Part shown: piece by piece, positions 1 through 9,996 of the stretch | Layout: every line of letters starts with the position of its first letter | Numbering within the stretch: position 1 is the first letter of the stretch | From: an uncultured Blautia sp. | GTDB lineage: Bacteria > Bacillota > Clostridia > Lachnospirales > Lachnospiraceae | Assembly: GCA_900549015.1 (NCBI GenBank) | Contig: URMH01000001.1 | Span: forward strand, 62,001 to 126,000 | DNA: 64,000 nt | Direction: 5' to 3' | Notes under the pieces: model-generated | Told to the model about the DNA's origin: nothing | The model's input: only the letters and a program-made list of their open reading frames with translations | The model's database searches: none | Translations under genes and position numbers: made by a program

Positions 1-644
1 ATACCGATGACAACGCCGATGCCAAAGGGAATTAAAACCCCCATTCCTGCTGCGAGACCAGCCATATCAAACTGGATCAGCGCATCGACAAAGTCGTTGA
101 TCGTCTTTAAAATAGTATCGTAATATCCAAGAAGCATCAGCATCATGGAACCGCTGACACCGGGGACTACCATAGTTGCGGCAGCAATAATTCCAACGCC
201 GAACAGTTTGATGACATTGATAAGACCAAAGCTTACATCTGCGCTGTTTCTGCCTGTTTTTCCCAGAAGCGCCATGAAAATAACAATACCGAAGAAAATC
301 AGAAACGGGATTATTTTATCTACGGTTACAGTGTGGCCTTTTACTTTTTTGAAGATAAATGGAAGGCTTCCTGCAATCAGTCCGCAAAATGCAAGGTTTG
401 TGGGAATTGGATATGAGGTAAGTAAAAACTCAAACAGTCTTGACAGCGCAACAATGGCAATTCCGGCTCCTGCAAAAACAGGGATCAGTAACTTAAGGCT
501 TTCTTTAAATTCGCTTTTCAGATGTGTAATGGCATGGATCAGTTTGTCGTATAAGCCCATAGCGACCATCATAGTTCCGCCGCTTACGCCAGGAATAATA
601 TTGGCAATTCCGACAACCATACCCTGAAGGATTTGTTTAATCAT
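1..644 (-). CDS. popT: DUF368 membrane protein, probable undecaprenyl-phosphate translocase (partial)
   Basis: Reading leftward, the protein begins MIKQILQGMVVGIANIIPG and contains the family hallmark PGVSGGTM near residue 20. A second copy of that motif (PGVSGSMM) follows about 145 residues later. This internal duplication, with hydrophobic helices around both copies, is typical of DUF368. Members of this family have been shown to return undecaprenyl phosphate across the membrane for cell-wall synthesis, so that role is inferred here from the family. The start at 644 has an AAAGGCG-like ribosome site. The gene runs off the left edge, so the C-terminus is not seen. It is divergent from rho. 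Confidence 0.85.
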   Translation of the reverse strand, partial: MIKQILQGMVVGIANIIPGVSGGTMMVAMGLYDKLIHAITHLKSEFKESLKLLIPVFAGAGIAIVALSRLFEFLLTSYPIPTNLAFCGLIAGSLPFIFKKVKGHTVTVDKIIPFLIFFGIVIFMALLGKTGRNSADVSFGLINVIKLFGVGIIAAATMVVPGVSGSMMLMLLGYYDTILKTINDFVDALIQFDMAGLAAGMGVLIPFGIGVVIG

Positions 645-713
645 TTTTACGCCTTTCTTTTTATATTTCTTTTTGTTTCTCTGCTGGATACAGCAATAGT
701 AACTACTCTCAGA

Positions 714-742
714 AATTTATCATACTTTCAGGCAGGGTGCAA
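714..742 (-). promoter_or_regulatory. Possible promoter of the DUF368 gene
   Basis: On the minus strand TTGCAC (737-742) is followed after 17 bp by TAAATT (714-719), about 70 bp upstream of the start codon. Both boxes are only partial matches to the housekeeping consensus, so this is a weak call. Confidence 0.35.
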
Positions 743-772
743 GTATTTTGAGGGATTTATTTTGTCCCGTTG

Positions 773-801
773 TGGACAGAAGGGAAAAAGTGTGTTAGAA
801 T
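773..801 (+). promoter_or_regulatory. Probable rho promoter
   Basis: TGGACA (773-778), a 17-bp spacer and TAGAAT (796-801) lie about 145 bp upstream of the rho start. This leaves a long untranslated leader. Rho is often autoregulated through its leader, but no specific attenuator was identified here. Confidence 0.5.
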
Positions 802-945
802 GAAAAAACAGAGTCAAATAATACATTCTGATTTCAAGGCGCTCATGTCGCTTCAGACAGTTTACCCGGTTACATTAATTTTTTAATTACATTAAGATAT
901 ATGTTTTTTGAGAAAAAAGAAGTATGGATAGCAGAGGATTATAAA

Positions 946-2412
<1,467 letters not shown>

Positions 2413-2417
2413 ATATC

Positions 2418-2446
2418 TTGCATTTGCGCTATGTATGTGATATAAT
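2418..2446 (+). promoter_or_regulatory. Promoter of the rpmE operon
   Basis: TTGCAT (2418-2423), a 17-bp spacer and TATAAT (2441-2446) lie just after the rho stop and about 70 bp before rpmE. Confidence 0.65.
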
Positions 2447-2518
2447 CAAAAAGCTGTTTAATAGAGAAATTCGTCAAGTAATACGAATAAATAGAAGGTA
2501 TATAGAGAGGTGAAAATC

Positions 2519-2722
2519 ATGAGAGAAGGAATCCATCCAAACTACCATCAGGCAACTGTAACCTGTAACTGCGGAAACACATTTACAACAGGTTCTACAA
2601 AAGAGGACATCCACGTAGAAATCTGCTCCAAATGCCATCCGTTCTACACAGGACAGCAGAAGGCTGCTCAGGCTCGCGGACGTATCGATAAGTTCAACAG
2701 AAAATATGGTCTGAACAAATAA
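2519..2722 (+). CDS. rpmE: Ribosomal protein bL31 (zinc-binding form)
   Basis: 67-residue 50S ribosomal protein. Residues CNC near position 16 and [10 protein letters not shown] near position 37 supply the four cysteines of the zinc-binding (C+) form of bL31. The ATG at 2519 has AGAGAGG 8 nt upstream; an in-frame GTG at 2510 overlaps that site and is unlikely. The gene has its own promoter and is followed by a hairpin terminator, which may let it be expressed above the genes downstream. Confidence 0.97.
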   Translation: MREGIHPNYHQATVTCNCGNTFTTGSTKEDIHVEICSKCHPFYTGQQKAAQARGRIDKFNRKYGLNK

Positions 2723-2742
2723 TTAAAGAATATTACAGTGAG

Positions 2743-2775
2743 AAGGTTGAGGTTGGGAAATCTCAACCTTTCTTT
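2743..2775 (+). terminator. Intrinsic terminator or attenuator after rpmE
   Basis: A perfect 9-bp stem (AAGGTTGAG at 2743-2751, CTCAACCTT at 2762-2770) is followed by a short T-rich stretch. It lies between rpmE and yqhQ and may only partly stop transcription. Confidence 0.65.
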
Positions 2776-2792
2776 GTATCAGGAGAAAAAAT

Positions 2793-3785
2793 ATGAAACC
2801 ATCAAATATTGGCGGACAGGCAGTTATGGAAGGCATTATGATGCGCCACAAAGACAAGTATTCCATAGCAGTGCGCCGTCCGGACAACGAAATAGAGCTG
2901 AAGGTGGAAGACTATAAATGTATCTTCGGCAATGCAAAAATCTGGAGAAAACCGCTGATCCGCGGTGTGGTAAGTTTTGTGGACTCTCTTGTTGTGGGCA
3001 TGAAATGTCTGATGTATTCTGCAGAAATCGCAGGCGACGAGGAGGACGAGGAGGAAGCAAAGAAAACGGCGCATCTTTCAGAAGATGAAAAGGCAAAGAA
3101 AAAAGCAAGGGAAGATAAAATGTTCAAGCTGCTTCTTTATGCGACAGTGGCGCTTTCCATTGTGATTTCCATTGCAGCTTTCATGCTTCTTCCTTATGTG
3201 CTTGCAAGCCTCCTCAGAAAAATCGGGGCAACAGAAGTGATTGTTACGATAGTGGAAGCGTTTGTGAAGCTTGCGTTATTTATGGGCTATATGATTCTGA
3301 TTTCCAGAATGAAGGACATTCAGAGGAACTTTATGTACCACGGAGCAGAGCATAAGTGTATCAACTGTGTGGAACACGGTCTGCCCCTTACTGTGGAAAA
3401 TGTAATGAAAAGCTCAAGACAGCACAGACGCTGCGGAACAAGCTTTTTGTTCCTTGTTATGATAGTAAGTATTTTTCTTCATTTTATTTTTGTGCTTGTG
3501 CCGTTTTACTGGGTGCGTCTTTTCGGAAGAATCCTCATGGTTCCTGTTGTGGCAGGCATTTCTTTTGAGATGATCCAGTGGGCAGGAAGAACCGACAGTA
3601 AGATTGCGGATATTTTGAGCAAACCGGGACTTGCCATGCAGAAGCTGACAACAAAGGAGCCAACAGAAGATATGGCGGAGGTTGCCATCAAGGCAGTGGA
3701 AGCAGTGTTTGACTGGAGAACATATCTGAAAGAAGAATTTGGCGTGGACGTTTCAGAAGACAAGACTTCGGAGGCGGAAGCATGA
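2793..3785 (+). CDS. yqhQ: DUF1385 (YqhQ-family) membrane protein
   Basis: 330 residues, similar to Bacillus subtilis YqhQ. The N-terminus GGQAVMEGIMMR is the family hallmark. A charged stretch (EDEEEAKK, about residues 80-105) is followed by several hydrophobic helices between about residues 110 and 255, and by the conserved HGAEHKCINC and RRCGTSF segments with paired histidines and cysteines. The biochemical role of the family is unknown. It sits in the conserved rpmE-yqhQ-prmC-prfA cluster, and its last codons overlap the prmC start by ATGA, so the two are translationally coupled. Confidence 0.9.
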   Translation: MKPSNIGGQAVMEGIMMRHKDKYSIAVRRPDNEIELKVEDYKCIFGNAKIWRKPLIRGVVSFVDSLVVGMKCLMYSAEIAGDEEDEEEAKKTAHLSEDEKAKKKAREDKMFKLLLYATVALSIVISIAAFMLLPYVLASLLRKIGATEVIVTIVEAFVKLALFMGYMILISRMKDIQRNFMYHGAEHKCINCVEHGLPLTVENVMKSSRQHRRCGTSFLFLVMIVSIFLHFIFVLVPFYWVRLFGRILMVPVVAGISFEMIQWAGRTDSKIADILSKPGLAMQKLTTKEPTEDMAEVAIKAVEAVFDWRTYLKEEFGVDVSEDKTSEAEA

Positions 3786-4648
3786 GAGGGGAAACCTGGG
3801 AAGCGCTTTTAAAAGAAGGACAGGAAATCCTGGAAGCTGCCGGGATTGAGGAAGCCGGGCTGGACGCCTGGCTCCTTCTGGAATATGAGAGCGGAAAAAA
3901 CAGAGCTTACTATTTTGCCCACAGCAAAGAGGAGGCGGAAGAAGGAATCAAAGCTCCTTATATGGAGAAAATCAGAAAACGGTCGCAGCACATTCCCCTT
4001 CAGCATTTAACTCACCAGGGTCACTTTATGGGATATGAGTTTTATGTAGATGAAACTGTTCTTGTGCCAAGACAGGACACGGAAATTCTTGTGGAGGAGG
4101 CTCTCTCTCTTATAAAAAATACGGAGTCCCCGCAGATTCTTGATATGTGCACCGGTTCGGGCTGTATTCTTTTAAGTCTTCTTCTTGAGAGGGAGGACGC
4201 AAAAGGGACAGGAGCAGACCTTTCCGAAAAAGCGCTTTCTGTGGCAGAAAAAAACAGGGAGACGTACCGTCTGGAAACGCGGGCGGAGCTTATAAAAAGC
4301 GATTTGTTCCAAAACGCATATTTTGAGGCGAAAAAAGAAAGCTTTGATATAATCGTTTCCAATCCGCCTTATATCCCCACAGAAGAAATCGAAAAGCTTC
4401 AGGCGGAGGTTCGTTTCCACGACCCTTTTATGGCGCTCGACGGAAAAGAGGACGGGCTGTATTTTTACAGGAAAATCGTAGAAAACGCCGGAAACTATTT
4501 AAAACCGGGCGGCTTTCTTGTCTGTGAGATTGGGTGCAGTCAGGGAGAAGATGTAAAAGAAATGTTTGAAAGCTGCGGCTTTCTGGATGTGAAAGTAATA
4601 AAAGATCTGGCAGGACTTGACCGCGTAGTGCGGGGAAAACTGTCCTGA
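3782..4648 (+). CDS. prmC: Release factor glutamine methyltransferase PrmC (HemK)
   Basis: SAM-dependent enzyme that N5-methylates the glutamine of the GGQ motif in RF1 and RF2. The protein is 288 residues. The N-terminal helical domain recognises the release factor (PRQDTE at about residue 100). SAM motif I is ILDMCTGSGCI near residue 120, and the catalytic NPPY (VSNPPYIP) is near residue 193. It is directly upstream of its substrate gene prfA, which is the usual arrangement. The start overlaps the yqhQ stop. Confidence 0.95.
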   Translation: MRGETWEALLKEGQEILEAAGIEEAGLDAWLLLEYESGKNRAYYFAHSKEEAEEGIKAPYMEKIRKRSQHIPLQHLTHQGHFMGYEFYVDETVLVPRQDTEILVEEALSLIKNTESPQILDMCTGSGCILLSLLLEREDAKGTGADLSEKALSVAEKNRETYRLETRAELIKSDLFQNAYFEAKKESFDIIVSNPPYIPTEEIEKLQAEVRFHDPFMALDGKEDGLYFYRKIVENAGNYLKPGGFLVCEIGCSQGEDVKEMFESCGFLDVKVIKDLAGLDRVVRGKLS

Positions 4649-4692
4649 TATCGTAAAAATATATAAACACAGAGAAAACCGGGAGGAAAATC

Positions 4693-5769
4693 ATGTTTGA
4701 TAAATTAGACGATTTGCTAATCCGATTTGAGGAAGTTTTAAATGAGCTGGGAGAGCCTGGAGTTACAGATAACCAGGAACACTTTCAGCGTCTTATGAAG
4801 GAGCAGAGCGATTTACAGCCGATCGTGGAGGCATATAAAGAGTATAAAGGCTGTAAGGAAACTATTCAGGACAGTCTTTCCATGCTGGAGGAGGAAAAGG
4901 ACGAAGAAATGCGCGATATGCTCAAGGAAGAGCTTTCTGACGCAAAGAAGCGCGTGGAAGAGCTGGAGCATGAGCTGAAAATCCTTCTTCTTCCAAAAGA
5001 CCCGAATGATAATAAAAACGTAATCGTGGAGATCCGCGGCGGCGCCGGCGGCGATGAGGCGGCTCTTTTTGCAGCGGAAATTTACCGTATGTATGTAAAA
5101 TATGCAGAGTCCCGCAGATGGAAGACAGAAATGTTAAGCTTAAACGAAAACGGAATCGGCGGATTCAAGGAAGTTACGTTTATGATAACAGGAACAGGGG
5201 CATATTCCCGCCTGAAATACGAAAGCGGCGTTCACCGTGTACAGCGAGTTCCGGAAACAGAGTCCGGCGGACGTATCCATACCTCCACCTGTACGGTTGC
5301 CATTATGCCGGAGGCGGAGGAGATTGACTTCCACCTTGACTTGAATGAATGTAAGTTTGACGTATTCCGTGCTTCCGGAAACGGAGGACAGTGTGTCAAC
5401 ACAACAGACTCTGCCGTTCGTCTTACCCATATCCCGACAGGCATTGTAATCTCCTGTCAGGATGAAAAGTCACAGCTTAAAAACAAAGATAAGGCGCTGA
5501 AAGTTCTCCGTTCCCGTCTTTATGAGATGGAACTTGCAAAGCAGCATGACGCAGAGGCAGAAGCAAGAAGAAGCCAGATTGGAACAGGAGACCGATCCGA
5601 GAAAATCCGTACCTACAATTTCCCACAGGGACGTGTGACAGACCATAGAATTAAGCTGACACTTCACCGCCTGGAAAATATTTTAAACGGAGATCTGGAC
5701 GAGGTGATCGACAGCTTAATTGCAGCAGACCAGGCAGCAAAATTAAGCAACCTGCAGGAAGAAGAATAA
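4693..5769 (+). CDS. prfA: Peptide chain release factor 1
   Basis: RF1 reads UAA and UAG stop codons. The product is 358 residues. The anticodon-like tripeptide is PET in [10 protein letters not shown]; the PxT pattern marks RF1, whereas RF2 has SPF. The catalytic GGQ lies near residue 230 in [16 protein letters not shown] and is the target of PrmC, encoded just upstream. The start follows a GGGAGGAAAA ribosome site. A strong hairpin follows the gene. Confidence 0.97.
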   Translation: MFDKLDDLLIRFEEVLNELGEPGVTDNQEHFQRLMKEQSDLQPIVEAYKEYKGCKETIQDSLSMLEEEKDEEMRDMLKEELSDAKKRVEELEHELKILLLPKDPNDNKNVIVEIRGGAGGDEAALFAAEIYRMYVKYAESRRWKTEMLSLNENGIGGFKEVTFMITGTGAYSRLKYESGVHRVQRVPETESGGRIHTSTCTVAIMPEAEEIDFHLDLNECKFDVFRASGNGGQCVNTTDSAVRLTHIPTGIVISCQDEKSQLKNKDKALKVLRSRLYEMELAKQHDAEAEARRSQIGTGDRSEKIRTYNFPQGRVTDHRIKLTLHRLENILNGDLDEVIDSLIAADQAAKLSNLQEEE

Positions 5770-5792
5770 AAGAAAATGCAATAAAAAGCAGA

Positions 5793-5836
5793 ATAATAAA
5801 ACTGGCGGAGAGACTACTCTTCGCCAGTTTTATTAT
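5793..5836. terminator. Bidirectional terminator between prfA and nhaC
   Basis: A perfect 15-bp inverted repeat (5793-5807 and 5822-5836) has A-rich and T-rich outer arms, so it can serve both prfA and the convergent leftward antiporter gene. Confidence 0.85.
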
Positions 5837-5870
5837 AGAGCCTTATTATTTTGCAAAATGCTGCACGTGT

Positions 5871-7181
5871 TTATTTTGTTTTCTCCTGTGAGTAGAACAT
5901 AAAGAATAATGCGCTCACAAGAAGCATATATGGATAATATAAATTCGGCATAATGTCAAATGCGGAAATTTCACAGCCAAGTTCTGTCGCGGCAGAGATG
6001 GCAACAAGCATCTGCGCACCGTAGGGGATCACACCCTGGAACACACAGGAAAAGGTATCTAGGATAGAAGCTGTATTTCGCGGGGAAATACCGTAATCCT
6101 CCGCCATTTCCTTTGCAATGGGATTTGCCATGACGATTGCAACTGTGTTATTTGCAGTTGCCACGTCCATTGCGCCGACAAGAAGTCCCATTCCAAGTTT
6201 TCCGCCTTTTTTGCTTTTAAAAATTTTCCGTATAAAATTCAGAAGAGCGGTAAAGCCGTCGTATTCCTGAATCAGAGCGCAGATGGCAGAAACGAGGATT
6301 GCCACCATAGTAGTTTCATACATTCCGGAAGCGCCGGACCCCATATTTGCAAGAAGGTCTGTCGCCTGTGTTGCTCCTGTTGCCAGCATGATGACAGAGC
6401 CGGACAGGATTCCGATTAAAAGAACGACAAACACATTGATTCCGATGATTCCGCCGATAAGGACAAGAAGATACGGAACAACCTGGATAAGATCGTAATC
6501 TTTTACGATAGCAGTTCCTGCGTCGCTCCCTGAGGTGCGGACAAAAATAATGATCAGGGTAGCTACGGCAGCAGGAAGGGCAATCCAGAAGTTTGCCCGG
6601 AATTTATCCTTCATGGCGCATCCCTGACCGTTGCAGGCTGCGATGGTGGTATCGGAGATAAAGGAAAGATTATCTCCAAACATAGCGCCTCCCATAACAG
6701 CGCCGATACATAAGGGCGCGGAAAAACCGGAGCCGTTTGAAACGGCAACAGCAATCGGGGTGATCAAAGTGATCGTTCCCACAGAGGTTCCCATTGCAAG
6801 AGAGACAAAGCAGCTTACTACGAAAAGGACAATGACAGCAAACCGCGCCGGAATGATGGACAAGAGAAAATATGCTACGCTTTCTGCGCTTCCCCTTCCC
6901 ACAACACCGACAAAAATTCCGGCAGTCATGAAAATCAAGATCATAGTAATAATATTTTTATCTCCTACACCTTTAGCCATAACTGCCAGCTTGTCATCAA
7001 AGCTCAGTTTTGGGTTTTGCACACATGCCACAAGAAGAGCAGTGAGAAAGGAGACGACAATGGGGATATTATAAAATCCCATAGGAATGTGAAGTCCGTA
7101 TTCAAATAAAATTCCAAGCCCAAGATACATGACAAGGAATACGCCGATTGGAAGAAGAGCCTTCCAATTTCCTTTTTTCAT
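5871..7181 (-). CDS. nhaC: NhaC-family Na+/H+ antiporter
   Basis: 436-residue integral membrane protein with about eleven hydrophobic helices throughout. The segment MFGDNLSFISDTT (about residues 165-178) is typical of the NhaC antiporter family (PF03553). GTSVGTITLITP and the repeated small-residue-rich helices also fit. Family members exchange sodium, or organic pairs such as malate/lactate or arginine/ornithine, for protons; the substrate cannot be read from the sequence. The gene is monocistronic, convergent to prfA and divergent from the dehydrogenase gene. The ATG at 7181 follows AAGGAGG-like bases (minus strand) within 10 nt. Confidence 0.85.
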   Translation of the reverse strand: MKKGNWKALLPIGVFLVMYLGLGILFEYGLHIPMGFYNIPIVVSFLTALLVACVQNPKLSFDDKLAVMAKGVGDKNIITMILIFMTAGIFVGVVGRGSAESVAYFLLSIIPARFAVIVLFVVSCFVSLAMGTSVGTITLITPIAVAVSNGSGFSAPLCIGAVMGGAMFGDNLSFISDTTIAACNGQGCAMKDKFRANFWIALPAAVATLIIIFVRTSGSDAGTAIVKDYDLIQVVPYLLVLIGGIIGINVFVVLLIGILSGSVIMLATGATQATDLLANMGSGASGMYETTMVAILVSAICALIQEYDGFTALLNFIRKIFKSKKGGKLGMGLLVGAMDVATANNTVAIVMANPIAKEMAEDYGISPRNTASILDTFSCVFQGVIPYGAQMLVAISAATELGCEISAFDIMPNLYYPYMLLVSALFFMFYSQEKTK

Positions 7182-7332
7182 ATCAAATTTCCTCCATAAA
7201 AGTATTTCTCTCCCATTGTAACATTAAATGCTCAAGGACTCCACATAAAAATGAAAAAGCTGTTTCAAAAAGTGGATTTTCCCGAAAAAAGCTCTTATAA
7301 TGAATGAAACAGTTTGGAAACGGGGGTAAAAA

Positions 7333-8370
7333 ATGTTAGCGTATACTTATGTGGAAAAAGGAAAATTTGAACTCAGGGAAAAAGAAAAACCAATGCTTCG
7401 AGATGAAAAAGACGCGATTGTAAAAGTGACGTTTTCCAGCATTTGTACAAGCGATCTTCATATTAAACACGGTTCTGTGCCGAAAGCTGTGCCCGGAATT
7501 ACAGTAGGACACGAAATGGTAGGGATCGTGGAACAGACAGGTTCAGAGGTGAAAAAAGTAAAGCCAGGCGACAGAGTGACGGTAAATGTGGAAACATTTT
7601 GTGGAAAATGCTTCTTCTGCCGGAATGGCTATGTGAATAACTGCACAGACAAAGACGGAGGCTGGGCATTAGGCTGCCGTATTGACGGCGGACAGGCGGA
7701 ATATGTCCGTGTACCGTATGCAGATCAGGGTTTAAATGTGATTCCCGAAAATGTAACAGATGAACAGGCATTATTTGTGGGAGACATTCTTGCAACAGGA
7801 TTCTGGGCTGCCAGAATTTCCGAGATAAAAGAGGAAGATACAGTTCTGATTCTGGGAGCCGGTCCCACAGGAATTTGTACGCTTCTCTGTGTTATGCTGA
7901 AAAAACCAAAGAGGATTATTGTATGTGAAAAAGAGGAGACAAGAAGAGAATTTGTACGAAGACATTATCCGGAGGTTATCCTCGCAGAGCCGGAACGCCT
8001 TCCGGAATTTGTCCGGGAAAACAGCGAACACGGCGGAGCCGATGTCGTTCTGGAGGCTGCAGGGACAAAAGATACCTTCCGTCTGGCGTGGGAGTGCGCC
8101 CGCCCTAACGCCATAGTAACAGTGGTGGCGCTTTATGACGAAGCGCAGATGCTTCCGCTTCCGGAAATGTATGGAAAAAATCTTACATTTAAGACAGGCG
8201 GTGTGGACGGCTGCGACTGCGAAGAAATCCTGCGTCTCATTGCGGAAGGGAAAATAGATACAACGCCGCTGATCACACACAGATATTCTCTTTCCCATAT
8301 TGAAGAAGCATACGATCTGTTTGAAAACAGGAAAGACAATGTGATTAAAACTGCAGTGTTCACAGAATAA
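7333..8370 (+). CDS. Zinc-dependent alcohol dehydrogenase family protein
   Basis: 345-residue medium-chain dehydrogenase. The catalytic zinc ligands are visible as the Cys of SSICTSDLH (about residue 38) and GHE near residue 59. Structural zinc cysteines lie in CGKCFFCRNGYVNNC (about residues 92-106). A Rossmann NAD(P) fold follows, with LGAGPTGI near residue 176. The substrate (alcohol, polyol or amino-acid alcohol) cannot be deduced. TATAAT-like bases near 7295 may be its -10 box. No operon partner is adjacent, since nhaC is divergent and guaA has its own leader. Confidence 0.88.
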   Translation: MLAYTYVEKGKFELREKEKPMLRDEKDAIVKVTFSSICTSDLHIKHGSVPKAVPGITVGHEMVGIVEQTGSEVKKVKPGDRVTVNVETFCGKCFFCRNGYVNNCTDKDGGWALGCRIDGGQAEYVRVPYADQGLNVIPENVTDEQALFVGDILATGFWAARISEIKEEDTVLILGAGPTGICTLLCVMLKKPKRIIVCEKEETRREFVRRHYPEVILAEPERLPEFVRENSEHGGADVVLEAAGTKDTFRLAWECARPNAIVTVVALYDEAQMLPLPEMYGKNLTFKTGGVDGCDCEEILRLIAEGKIDTTPLITHRYSLSHIEEAYDLFENRKDNVIKTAVFTE

Positions 8371-8567
8371 TATTTCCGGGAAATTTGAATGGGAAAATCT
8401 TATTGCAGCAGGAAATGTGGAATGATATAGATATATTTCCGTGAACAATAATCTGAAAACATAATAAATTTATAGTGCTTTTTTCAAAAGTACACGTTAT
8501 AATAAAGAGGATTGGAACTGTAAAAGGTTCGCTGCTGAAAACAAAAGAAAATAAAGGAGAAGGTCAA
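8371..8567 (+). promoter_or_regulatory. guaA leader with a -10 box
   Basis: The 197-bp gap before guaA holds TATAAT at 8498-8503 but no good -35 box (GTGCTT at the expected place). No purine-riboswitch core was recognised. Nothing else was seen here. Confidence 0.3.
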
Positions 8568-9860
8568 ATGAAACAGGATATGATTGTAATTCTTGACCTT
8601 GGAAGCACAGAAAATACAGTGCTTGCAAGAGAAATCCGTGCTCTTGGCGTATACAGTGAGATTCATCCTCATGATATTACAGCAGAAGAGCTGAAAAATC
8701 TGGAAAATGTAAAAGGTATTATTTTAAACGGCGGGGAAAACCGTGTGGTAGACGGAAAAGAAGTAGAAATTCGTCCGGAGCTTTATGATTTAGGCTACCC
8801 TATGATTTCTGTTGATTATCCGGCATCAAAATGCAGTGTACAGCTCGCCCAGCTTCCGGATACCGATACACTGAAAAACTTCATTTTCCAGGACTGCGGG
8901 GCAGAGGCAAACTGGAACATGAAAAACTTTATCGAAGATCAGGTAGAGCTTATCCGCAATCAGGTAGGAGACAGAAAGGTGCTTCTTGCCCTTTCCGGCG
9001 GCGTAGACTCTTCTGTTGTTGCCGCAATGCTGATCAAAGCCATCGGTCAGCAGCTTGTATGCGTTCACGTAAACCACGGTCTTATGCGTAAAAATGAGTC
9101 TGAAAGTGTTGTAAAAGTATTCCGTGACGAGCTTCACGCAAACCTTATTTACGTAGACGCTTCCGAGCGTTTCCTCGGCAAGCTGGAAAATGTAGCTGAT
9201 CCTGAGGAAAAGAGAAAAATCATCGGCGGTGAATTTATCCGCGTCTTCGAGGAAGAGGCAAGAAAACTGGAAGGAATTGATTTCCTTGGTCAGGGAACCA
9301 TTTACCCGGACATCATTGAAAGCGGTACAAAGACTGCAAAAATGGTAAAATCCCATCACAATGTAGGCGGTCTTCCGGAAGATCTCCAGTTTGAGCTAGT
9401 AGAGCCTCTGAAACAGTTATTTAAAGACGAAGTCCGCGCCTGCGGTATTGAGCTTGGACTTCCTCACGATATGGTTTACCGTCAGCCGTTCCCGGGACCG
9501 GGACTTGGCGTTCGCTGTCTTGGCGCTATTACAAGAGATCGTCTGGAAGCAGTTCGCGAGTCAGATGCAATTCTCCGCGAAGAGTTTGCAAAAGCAGGAC
9601 TTGATAAAAAAGTATGGCAGTATTTCACAGTTGTGCCGGATTTCAAGAGCGTTGGCATGAAAAATCATGAGAGATGCTTCGAGTATACCGTTATCATCCG
9701 CGCCATCAATACCATTGACGCTATGACAGCCAGCATTGAGCGCGTGGACTGGGACGTACTGGAAGTGATCACAAACAGAATCCTGGCAGAGGTGGAGAAT
9801 GTAAACAGGGTTTGCTATGATATGAGCCCGAAACCACCGGCAACGATTGAGTTTGAATAA
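8568..9860 (+). CDS. guaA: GMP synthase with a shortened, glutaminase-defective N-terminal domain
   Basis: 430 residues, against about 510-525 for the standard enzyme. The C-terminal two thirds are intact: the ATP pyrophosphatase PP-loop LALSGGVDSSV (about residue 140), GLMRKNE, FLGQGTIYPD and the dimerisation domain with QPFPGPGLGVRCLGA. The N-terminal class I amidotransferase domain is cut to about 110 residues. It keeps ILDLGS and NGGENRV, but where GxCYGMQ with the nucleophilic Cys should be it has ISVDYPASK, and the region with the catalytic His and Glu is missing. It probably uses free ammonia or a separate glutaminase. The ATG at 8568 follows GGAGAAGG; in-frame upstream codons do not resemble GuaA. 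Confidence 0.93.
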   Translation: MKQDMIVILDLGSTENTVLAREIRALGVYSEIHPHDITAEELKNLENVKGIILNGGENRVVDGKEVEIRPELYDLGYPMISVDYPASKCSVQLAQLPDTDTLKNFIFQDCGAEANWNMKNFIEDQVELIRNQVGDRKVLLALSGGVDSSVVAAMLIKAIGQQLVCVHVNHGLMRKNESESVVKVFRDELHANLIYVDASERFLGKLENVADPEEKRKIIGGEFIRVFEEEARKLEGIDFLGQGTIYPDIIESGTKTAKMVKSHHNVGGLPEDLQFELVEPLKQLFKDEVRACGIELGLPHDMVYRQPFPGPGLGVRCLGAITRDRLEAVRESDAILREEFAKAGLDKKVWQYFTVVPDFKSVGMKNHERCFEYTVIIRAINTIDAMTASIERVDWDVLEVITNRILAEVENVNRVCYDMSPKPPATIEFE

Positions 9861-9996
9861 TGAGCAAAATCCCAGAAGCCCTTTATTTGCAAGGGTTTCC
9901 GGGATTTTATTTTTGTCCGTGATGCTACGGTGATGTTAATTGGGAGAAAGTGTCTTATTTTTTGGGATTTTTTGTTCTTATATGACGTTATATGTT
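9861..9996. other. Likely prophage left attachment region (attL)
   Basis: Chromosomal genes stop at guaA, and the phage integrase gene ends at 9997 pointing toward this gap. Tyrosine recombinases of this kind commonly insert at the 3 prime end of guaA. The other junction lies outside the window, so the core repeat cannot be defined. No target duplication could be tested. Confidence 0.5.
9866..9913 (+). terminator. guaA terminator, close to the prophage junction
   Basis: An 18-bp stem (9866-9883 with 9891-9908, one mismatch and one G-U pair) has a 7-nt loop and a T-rich tail. The A-rich left arm may also let it end leftward integrase transcripts. Confidence 0.85.

Noticed and set aside
901..945. 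An upstream ATG (901) as the rho start
   Set aside because: It has no ribosome-binding site and adds residues outside the Rho domain; 946 has AGAGGA at good spacing.
9914..9996. GTGATG repeat near 9918-9935 as the attachment core
   Set aside because: The repeat is only six bases and the right junction is not in the window, so no core can be assigned.
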